From assembly GCA_023705945.1 (NCBI GenBank), contig BPTM01000032.1, forward strand, positions 1 through 38,646: a stretch of DNA of 38,646 nt. The letters are read 5' to 3'. Source of the DNA: Candidatus Heimdallarchaeota archaeon (lineage in GTDB: Archaea; Asgardarchaeota; Heimdallarchaeia; Heimdallarchaeales; Heimdallarchaeaceae). This document shows positions 18,906-26,264 of the stretch, piece by piece; the first letter of the stretch is position 1; each line of letters starts with the position of its first letter. A program made the position numbers and the translations under genes. Below the pieces are notes generated by a model. It was given only the letters and a program-made list of their open reading frames with translations, searched no databases and was not told the origin of the DNA.

Positions 18906-18938
18906 GAAAGTAGAAATAGGCTATTTCTATTTACTTTC
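18906..18938. terminator. Bulged 14-bp hairpin at the 3' end of grpE, candidate terminator/3' processing element
   Basis: GAAAGTA+GAAATAG / CTATTTC+(TATT)+TACTTTC; grpE stop codon (18927-18929) lies within the right arm. Confidence 0.4.
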
Positions 18939-19613
18939 AGAATTTTCAATGGATTTTCTAGTAATTACGACTTTAGCAGGTTTAATAACAACATCCTCAA
19001 GGATGTACCCTATCGAAACAACATCTACTATTGTATTAGACTCAACTTCTTCATTCTCAACAACATGAATTGCTTCGTGATATTGTGGGTTGAAAATTTC
19101 CTTTTCAGGTTCAATAGTCTTAACATTTAGTGATTCAAATGTTACTTTTAAATTGCTAAATACTAGATTTAGAGCCTCTTTCAAGCTTTTGACATCAGAA
19201 TTATCATTGAATGCAGTAACAGACCTATCTAAATCATCATAGAATGATAAGAACCTTTCAACTATTTTCATTTTACTTTGAAAACTTGACCATTCTTGAT
19301 CTTTGTGAGCTCTTTTTTTGTAATTCTCAAAATTAGCCTGAACCATCTGTGCAGTATTTAAGTAATCATTTTTTTCCTTGTTTGACTGTTTTAGATCTTT
19401 GAGAAGATTCATATATTTTTTGATAGCTTTATCACTCTTGTTCTTCGAGATTAATTCACGAAATTCTTCTCTCATACTGTCCATTTCTAATTTTTCAGGA
19501 TCAACCTTTCCAGGTTCCTTAGTTTCAACTTCTGTAATGTCTTCAATATCCTCTACATTGACTTCAATAAAATCATCTGTAGACTTAGTATTAGTTTTTT
19601 TGTTTTCGCTCAT
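18927..19613 (-). CDS. grpE: GrpE nucleotide exchange factor
   Basis: NFENYKKRAHKDQEW, FLSFYDDLDRS, FNPQYHEAIHVVE, IGYILEDVVIKPAKVVI. Track ORF extends to 19685, but ATG at 19613 preceded by GGCGAGGG looks like the start. Confidence 0.93.
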   Translation of the reverse strand: MSENKKTNTKSTDDFIEVNVEDIEDITEVETKEPGKVDPEKLEMDSMREEFRELISKNKSDKAIKKYMNLLKDLKQSNKEKNDYLNTAQMVQANFENYKKRAHKDQEWSSFQSKMKIVERFLSFYDDLDRSVTAFNDNSDVKSLKEALNLVFSNLKVTFESLNVKTIEPEKEIFNPQYHEAIHVVENEEVESNTIVDVVSIGYILEDVVIKPAKVVITRKSIENSESK

Positions 19614-19828
19614 GAGAGAGCCCTCGCCTTTAAATGTCGATTTTTTCACAAGCTTACTGACATTTAAAATCTTCCATTCAACCACTTTTTATTGAAGACT
19701 ATTTTAAAACATGACCAATAGAAATTTGAGGAAAACCAAACGTTTATGTATACAAGAAAAATGGAGGCAAATAGAAGGTATAGGTAACTTAACCCCTTGA
19801 TTTTAATCTTGAAAATAGTAATTAAAAG

Positions 19829-21061
19829 GTGATGAATGTGCCTGAGAAAGTAGGAAAAACTACAGAAGAAAATAAAGAGATACTTAAGAAATTAATAAAA
19901 AAACTACACACTGGTGTTAACCCAGAAGAAGTTAGGAAAGAGTTCAAGGTATCAATTAAGAATATGACTCCTCTTCAATTTGCGAATGCTGAAGAGCTTT
20001 TAATCAAGGAAGGTATGCCTGCAGAAGAGATTCATCATATGTGTGATGTTCATTTAGCAGTATTAGCAGAAACACTAATAGAAGATATAAATTTAGCTCC
20101 AGAAGGTCACCCAGTAAATATTCTAATGCAAGAGCATGCAATTCTTCTAAAATATGCAAATGAATTAAGAGATTCGTATAAAGACATTAAGAGAAAGTCC
20201 AATTATGAAGAAATTTCAAAAGAACTCGAGAAAATTACTTCTATAACTGATCACTTGAAAGCTTCAACCAGTCACTATATTCGGGAGGAAAACATACTAT
20301 TTTCATATCTAGAAAAACACGGTGTCACACAACCCCCCAAAATAATGTGGATAGACCATGATAGAATCCGGGATATTGAAAAGAACCTTTATTCACTATT
20401 AGAGAAAAAGGAAGAGTTAGAATATGAAGAGTTTGTCAAGACCTTTCATAATTATGCACATGGCCTTGCAGAGATGTTGGCTAGTCACTTTTCCAAGGAA
20501 AATAAAGTACTATTTCCTACAGCAATGCAAGTATGTACTAAAGATGAATGGATTGAAATGAGAAAACAATTTGATGATATAGGCTACTGTTGTTTCACTC
20601 CCGAGCTTCCAGTTGTTGAACAAAATGAAGATGAAATAGATCATCAACCTTCTTCTATAGCTAATGATGCTTTTGACTTTGGAACAGGTACTCTAACATT
20701 TAAAGACATGAAAATGATGTTTGAGACTTTACCTGTTGATATAACATATGTTAGCAAGGATAATACTGTCAAATTTTATAGCGAAGGCGATAGGATATTT
20801 CCTCGTGCTCCAAGTATAATTGGACGCCTTGTAGAAAATTGTCATCCTGATAAAAGCGTTGATAGAGTTCTTGAGATTATTGAAAGTTTTAGAAATAACA
20901 CGTTAGATAAAGCAGAATTCTGGCTAGAAATGGAAGGAAGAAAAATATTCATCCGCTATTTCCCAATGAGGGATTCCAAAGGGGAATATCAAGGAGTTCT
21001 GGAAGTTACTCAGGACATAACTCAAATTCGTAAACTTGAAGGAGAAAAACGTCTCCTCTAA
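19829..21061 (+). CDS. DUF438-containing hemerythrin-like / PAS domain protein
   Basis: HPVNILMQEHAILLKYANEL, HYIREENILFSYLEKHGVTQPPKIMWIDHDRIR, SHFSKENKVLFPTAM, and C-terminal PAS-like VDITYVSKDNTVKFYSEGDRIFPR. Confidence 0.92.
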   Translation: MMNVPEKVGKTTEENKEILKKLIKKLHTGVNPEEVRKEFKVSIKNMTPLQFANAEELLIKEGMPAEEIHHMCDVHLAVLAETLIEDINLAPEGHPVNILMQEHAILLKYANELRDSYKDIKRKSNYEEISKELEKITSITDHLKASTSHYIREENILFSYLEKHGVTQPPKIMWIDHDRIRDIEKNLYSLLEKKEELEYEEFVKTFHNYAHGLAEMLASHFSKENKVLFPTAMQVCTKDEWIEMRKQFDDIGYCCFTPELPVVEQNEDEIDHQPSSIANDAFDFGTGTLTFKDMKMMFETLPVDITYVSKDNTVKFYSEGDRIFPRAPSIIGRLVENCHPDKSVDRVLEIIESFRNNTLDKAEFWLEMEGRKIFIRYFPMRDSKGEYQGVLEVTQDITQIRKLEGEKRLL

Positions 21062-21080
21062 TTTTATATTTTAAATAAGA

Positions 21081-21107
21081 TTTTTAAATCATTAAGTTAA
21101 TATCCTC
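21081..21107 (+). promoter_or_regulatory. Putative TATA region ahead of the structured element
   Basis: TTTTTAAATC at 21081-21090, placing a TSS about 25 nt downstream at the start of the inverted repeat. Confidence 0.4.
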
Positions 21108-21181
21108 TTGGCCAGAGCTTATCATAGACCTCTCAGAGCAATGCTATGGCTAGCGGTGAAGAGAGTGTGCTCTCTGGCCAA
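21108..21181 (+). ncRNA. Candidate structured RNA (small RNA or 5'-leader element)
   Basis: Perfect 10-bp terminal stem TTGGCCAGAG/CTCTGGCCAA closing a 54-nt loop with internal CATAG/CTATG stem; about 53% GC in AT-rich surroundings. Confidence 0.55.
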
Positions 21182-21190
21182 TAATTAGAA

Positions 21191-21814
21191 GTGGTAAAAA
21201 TGAAAATTATTGTGCTATCAGGTCTCCCCTTAAGTGGAAAAACAACATACGCAAAAAAACTAGGACCTAAATACAAAATGCCTTTGTACGAAACAGGAAC
21301 AGAAGTTTTGGAAGAAGTTACTGGAAGAGGTTTAGAATTTTCACCTGAAAATATTAAGAGAGTAACTGATGAATGTAAGAAAATTTCTGATAGTTACTTT
21401 ACTGAAAGATTGATTAAGAAAGTTGATGCTCTCACTGATGACATATCTGGTGTATTTTTATCTGGTTTACGGGCAGTTTCTGAGATTGAAGTTCTTAAGA
21501 AACATTATGGAGAAGATAACGTTTTCGTGATAGCTTTTCACACCTCTATGAAAACAAGGTTCAACCGTCTAAATAACATTGATCGGATTGCAGAAACAAC
21601 AGGAGCAAAAGCGGAGGAAGATATTCTTCTGAGAAACTTTGACAATTTCCTTGCAAGAAACAAGAAAGAGCTAGGTTATGGAGTAGGTGATGTTATAGCT
21701 TTGGCTGATTATATGATGAGTACCGAAAATGAACTCTGGCCCTATGTTACCATTCAGAAGAATACTGATGCTTTTGAGATTATTTTGAAAGAAATTCTTG
21801 GGTTAAAAGATTGA
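21191..21814 (+). CDS. P-loop nucleotide kinase-like protein (UPF0200 / dephospho-CoA kinase-like family)
   Basis: Walker A MKIIVLSGLPLSGKTTYAKKL; FLSGLRAVSEIEVLKKHYGEDNVFVIAFHTSMKTRFNRL. Confidence 0.85.
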   Translation: MVKMKIIVLSGLPLSGKTTYAKKLGPKYKMPLYETGTEVLEEVTGRGLEFSPENIKRVTDECKKISDSYFTERLIKKVDALTDDISGVFLSGLRAVSEIEVLKKHYGEDNVFVIAFHTSMKTRFNRLNNIDRIAETTGAKAEEDILLRNFDNFLARNKKELGYGVGDVIALADYMMSTENELWPYVTIQKNTDAFEIILKEILGLKD

Positions 21815-21911
21815 TGATTATTATCTAATTCAATTATTTTTCATTATCATTAATATTCTTTGAATAAATACCTTTATTTGTAACTTGATGATTATTTGTA
21901 TAAGGTGTATA

Positions 21912-22865
21912 ATGATGGTTCATAACCCATTTGATGATGAAAACTCAACTGATGATCCAAGAAAAGCAAAACTGCGTGATCAGGCACAACAACAATTCAT
22001 AGTACAATTGCAACAAAACATCGCAAACCAAAGTGCAAAAATAGTTGAACTTGAAGCTCAAATTCTTGAGATTAACAAAATTATTGGTCAGAAAGATTCT
22101 GAGCTCGAAAACTATTCCAAACGTTTGGAAGAGCAACGTTATTACCATGAGGAAGATAAGAAATCTAGAAAAGATCGAGAGCACGAACTCACCAAATCAC
22201 TTCAACAAAAAGAACTTGAAATAAAGAAGTTGAAGGAAGCTCCTATAGCTCCTCAGGAATCATCTTTTCCAACTCAGGAAGCCTCAACCCCCGTAGTTGG
22301 AAACAAAGTGAATGAGCTTGTTGAAAAGATTATGGCATACTATAGGAAACCTACTGATGATATTTTTGTTCATTCGCTTCAAGGTTTAGTCAAACATTGT
22401 AGTTTTCAAGGAACCATTGAACAACAAACATTAGGCTTACTTCTCAAATCTGAAATGCCATTGACTGAAGAAAAAATAATTCAACAATTAAACTCAGATG
22501 TCCCCACAATAAATAGAACTTTGTTTAGATTAGTTCAGCAAGAAAATATAAAAAAAGTGGGTCAAGGTTATGTAATTATCTCTTCTGATTTTGCAGAAAT
22601 GACAGATATTACACAAAATTGGGGAAGCCTTGCTCCTGAACAAATCTATGAGAACCTCCTTTCTGTTGTATATGTTGGGGGAAGTAGGGAAGAATTACTT
22701 GATGCATTTGCAAAAGCAAGGGACGTATTAATGGAAATGGGTGCACTATCAACTCTCATAACTCATGAAATGAGTCAACAAGTCGATAGAATAAAGAAAC
22801 ATCCAATAGAAACACAAGAACTTGTGGAAATTATCCAGAAATGGAAATCTGCAATTAAAGAATAA
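21912..22865 (+). CDS. Coiled-coil protein with C-terminal winged-helix-like domain
   Basis: Heptad-rich N-terminus, then TLGLLLKSEMPLTEEKIIQQLNSDVPTINRTLFRLVQQENIKKVGQGYVI. Start set after SD-like AAGGTG (track ORF from 21885). Confidence 0.7.
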   Translation: MMVHNPFDDENSTDDPRKAKLRDQAQQQFIVQLQQNIANQSAKIVELEAQILEINKIIGQKDSELENYSKRLEEQRYYHEEDKKSRKDREHELTKSLQQKELEIKKLKEAPIAPQESSFPTQEASTPVVGNKVNELVEKIMAYYRKPTDDIFVHSLQGLVKHCSFQGTIEQQTLGLLLKSEMPLTEEKIIQQLNSDVPTINRTLFRLVQQENIKKVGQGYVIISSDFAEMTDITQNWGSLAPEQIYENLLSVVYVGGSREELLDAFAKARDVLMEMGALSTLITHEMSQQVDRIKKHPIETQELVEIIQKWKSAIKE

Positions 22866-24675
22866 TTTTCATTCCAAATGGTCCTCTAAAGATGAACTTT
22901 ATCTCTTTTTCTTCTACCTCTAGTAATAAATCAATTGCAAAACCATTTATCGTAGTTTCTTTTGGGATTAATGATTTTATTTTGCCCTCAAATATTTTTA
23001 TTTGTCTCCCTGGAGATATATCATGCTTCGATAGAGGGTTTTTCAGAAATATCGCAATTCTGGGTGAAAAATATGGGTTTTTCAGAAGTAAATAAGTTTG
23101 AACTTGACCTTGTTTAACAATTGTCCCACTACTGTAAATGTAAAACCAATCCTGTAAAATGACTGAGAGTTGATCTACAGATACAAACTCTTGAGTTGTT
23201 AATCTCCTCAATTCAGTCATATTTGCATAGGTAATTACTGGTAAATCATAAACTCCCAATTCCTTCAAATCTTCAATACCTTGATAAATCTCTTCAGTGC
23301 ATGTTTCCTTAATTGAATAGTGTAAAATAGCAAGGAGTTCTAAAGTGTCCTTCGCTAGTACAGTCTCTTTAAGATTGATGGCAAGGTAATGCGATTGCAG
23401 AAAAATTAGAAGAGCGTGCTCAAATTCCTCTCTTTGAAGCAATATATAACCTATCTGAATTAGTAGAGAAATTTCGTCTTTTCCATCAATAGAAGCTTTC
23501 TTATCAATTAATCCACTTTCCATAATAGTTGAAGCTAGAATCACTGCTCTTGTTAATCCAAATAGGTCTAAGCGATTTTGTTTTTCGCATAATAAGAGAA
23601 ATTTCTCGGAGTAATAGCTTTTCAATCTTTCATGCTTATTAGAAAGCAAGAAGTATACCATTCGCAGAAAATGTAAATCCATAAAAATATCAGCAACTAA
23701 TGAAGGAAAAATAGTTGAAATTTCTGTAATTGTGTTCAAATGGCTTTCTAATTTATCGAAATCAAGTAAAGTAAATTCTACAATACTAAGTAGAAATAAT
23801 ATTCTAGCCTTCAACCGTAAGGCTAGTTCCTCAATATAACTTTCTTTCTCGACCAGAGCAATTCTTAGTTCAAGTGATAAATCAGATAAAGCTGTGTAAG
23901 CTTCTTCCAATTCATAAAAAAGTCCTTCTAGATTACCTTCTTCTAATTGTTCTAGATAGTTTGGAAATTCAAATTCTATCTCATTCATGAGGTCAATTAG
24001 ATTATTTTCTTCGTCTAAAAGATGATAGTTGGATGGGGGTTTTTCCGATGGGATTTTTTTTGCTTCGATAATATTTTGCAATACATTTATTGCATGCTCT
24101 TGGATTTTTTTTATCCTTGTTACTGGGTCATATGTTTGTCTCTTCTCAACTGAGTGACGAATTTCATCAGAAAGAATAGTATCATAAATCTTATTGAGTA
24201 GTTTTTCTTTCTCCGGATCTTTACATGTAGTTTTCAGAAAAAAAACAAAAGATGAACCAATAAGAACAGGTATATTTTCAATCTCGCAGAATTTCACTAG
24301 TTTTAAGTCACTTGTTACTACTGTTCCATTTAACTTATTTGCTGCAAGAATATTAGATAAATCGTTCATTTGAGGTGATTTTTCTGCATTTTCACCGATA
24401 TTTTCTCTATATTTCCGAATATCTTTAATTAATACTTTTTCAATTTGAACTGGAGCTTTTATCCTCCTTCTCAAGTACCATCTGATTTCTTGAAGAATAA
24501 AGTTAGTTACATAGAGTTCTATTTTCATATCTGTTATTATTCTTAAAAACAGGTTAAAATCAGAGGGATTTTTTTCAAAACCACTAATGAAGAAGTTTGT
24601 GTCTAAGATATACTTTTTGCCAGAATTTGGTTGGGAACTCAAATGAATACACTTTTTTGACGTCTTTTTCTCCAA
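22855..24675 (-). CDS. PIN-domain protein fused to a large helical (TPR-like) region
   Basis: N-terminal PIN: KKYILDTNFFISGFEKN, SDLSNILAANKLNGTVVTSDLKLVKFCE; long helical middle; small C-terminal beta-rich domain. Confidence 0.8.
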   Translation of the reverse strand: MEKKTSKKCIHLSSQPNSGKKYILDTNFFISGFEKNPSDFNLFLRIITDMKIELYVTNFILQEIRWYLRRRIKAPVQIEKVLIKDIRKYRENIGENAEKSPQMNDLSNILAANKLNGTVVTSDLKLVKFCEIENIPVLIGSSFVFFLKTTCKDPEKEKLLNKIYDTILSDEIRHSVEKRQTYDPVTRIKKIQEHAINVLQNIIEAKKIPSEKPPSNYHLLDEENNLIDLMNEIEFEFPNYLEQLEEGNLEGLFYELEEAYTALSDLSLELRIALVEKESYIEELALRLKARILFLLSIVEFTLLDFDKLESHLNTITEISTIFPSLVADIFMDLHFLRMVYFLLSNKHERLKSYYSEKFLLLCEKQNRLDLFGLTRAVILASTIMESGLIDKKASIDGKDEISLLIQIGYILLQREEFEHALLIFLQSHYLAINLKETVLAKDTLELLAILHYSIKETCTEEIYQGIEDLKELGVYDLPVITYANMTELRRLTTQEFVSVDQLSVILQDWFYIYSSGTIVKQGQVQTYLLLKNPYFSPRIAIFLKNPLSKHDISPGRQIKIFEGKIKSLIPKETTINGFAIDLLLEVEEKEIKFIFRGPFGMKIIL

Positions 24676-26264
24676 ATAAAATAGACTAAAAGAACATAAA
24701 AAACTATCTGCACAATATTGGAAAAACTGGTATCATCCAAATCTAATTGAAATGAAGGTATTGTTAAATTGTACAAATTGGATTCTATTAGATATTCAAA
24801 GAAATAATTGTTTCCCCTATCTGTTTCCTCAGGGTCATAATAAGTGTGAAAATGCTCTTGATATGAATGTGAAAAACCTTTCAATAGTCCTTCATCTGAA
24901 TAAGCTAACCACCCAGTTAGATTCAAATAAACTTCAGTTACATAGATACGTGGAATAACCGTTTGTGTGTTATTTCCTTGGTATTTGATTGATAAGTCCC
25001 AAATTACATAATGCACATTCTCTAAATGATGATATTCGATATCAAGTTCAGCTTTCTCAATTGTATACAGTGTATCTGTGACCCCCTTCAGTTCAAATTG
25101 ATATCCGTTTAACATATCTTCAAGCTGACTGAAGAGTTCCTGAATCAGAATAATGCTACCCTCAAATCTTTCCCATAATGGAAGAAGAATTGGAGGCATA
25201 AGAGCTGTCCATGATCTATGAATAGGTGTGTTCGTAGTGTAAAAATGATTGATTGAATCATAGATTCGCATGTTCCAATCAATATCTAAACCTGATTCAT
25301 ACAGAATATATTGCATCCCAAAGGTTTGATTTAGCTGATTAACCCAATTTGCCCAATCTCTTAATAGGTTTTCTGTTGTGCTTTGATGTTGATATAACTC
25401 AAAATAAGCATGACTATTATTTGTGAAAAACTCAATAACTGGTATATCTATTGGTGAACTAATCTCTTCATAATCCTTTAACGAGAGTATTAATGTGGTT
25501 GATTCATTCCCAATAGTAATATGAGAGGAAAATGATTTTAGTATACCACTCTCTTTATTCCAAGAAGCTTTCATTGAAACCGCCGGTTCAATATTTGCTT
25601 CTAGAGACACTGTAAAATCATCATATCCTTGATTAAATACATTTACTGAAAATGTCTGATCTAAAACTAATGCTGTAAATTCCGCTTCAAACCTTGTATA
25701 ATCGTAGTCCAAAACAATTGGTAAGAAATCAAATATGTCTTGATTCTCTAACATACTACCAAAATTAGGTCTAGTTATGTTAGTAAATATTTTAGGGACT
25801 ACTATACTTGTTCCTGCTGGGAGTACAACATTGATAATTTCTTCCCCTACGGGATGGAAGTTATAACCAATTAAATCTAAGATAGCATCACTTGTTGTGT
25901 CTATTACTACCTCAATCGACTCTTTAAGGATAACATAAGTTTCTATTGCAAATAGCGTTACATACATTGGCTCAAATTTATCCTTTTCAATGAGATAAAC
26001 ATCTCGAAGTACTGTTTTTCTATTCTTCAAAATAACATGTAATTCAGCATTTGAGAGTGATCCTTTTATGTTAAAGCCCATATCTGAAAAAACGTTATCT
26101 AGGTTGTCACCTTGAACAATATCATATCTAAGTAAGTAACCTTTCCCATCAAAACTCATGCTTCGAAAATCATCTCCTGCTTCAGCTAATGCTGTTGGAG
26201 CACTAGACAATGTAATGGTTAAAATTATAATCCATGTTAATATTTTATTTTTTATCTGTTCCAC
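24639..26264 (-). CDS. Secreted single-TM-anchored protein, unknown function
   Basis: Signal peptide (ILTWIIILTITLSSAPTALAEA) and C-terminal TM + basic tail (IVQIVFYVLLVYFIWRKRRQK); overlaps its neighbours. Confidence 0.75.
   Translation of the reverse strand: MEQIKNKILTWIIILTITLSSAPTALAEAGDDFRSMSFDGKGYLLRYDIVQGDNLDNVFSDMGFNIKGSLSNAELHVILKNRKTVLRDVYLIEKDKFEPMYVTLFAIETYVILKESIEVVIDTTSDAILDLIGYNFHPVGEEIINVVLPAGTSIVVPKIFTNITRPNFGSMLENQDIFDFLPIVLDYDYTRFEAEFTALVLDQTFSVNVFNQGYDDFTVSLEANIEPAVSMKASWNKESGILKSFSSHITIGNESTTLILSLKDYEEISSPIDIPVIEFFTNNSHAYFELYQHQSTTENLLRDWANWVNQLNQTFGMQYILYESGLDIDWNMRIYDSINHFYTTNTPIHRSWTALMPPILLPLWERFEGSIILIQELFSQLEDMLNGYQFELKGVTDTLYTIEKAELDIEYHHLENVHYVIWDLSIKYQGNNTQTVIPRIYVTEVYLNLTGWLAYSDEGLLKGFSHSYQEHFHTYYDPEETDRGNNYFFEYLIESNLYNLTIPSFQLDLDDTSFSNIVQIVFYVLLVYFIWRKRRQKSVFI

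Noticed and set aside
19378-19695. Plus-strand ORF 105 aa
   Set aside because: Antisense to grpE.
21108-21181. Structured element as a tRNA
   Set aside because: Terminal stem length is close, but there is no GGTTCRA T-arm, no normal D-arm and no CCA-compatible cloverleaf.
21108-21181. Structured element as C/D box sRNA on either strand
   Set aside because: Minus strand has CTGA and an ATGATAA near-match to box C, but in D'-C' order only, without terminal C and D boxes.
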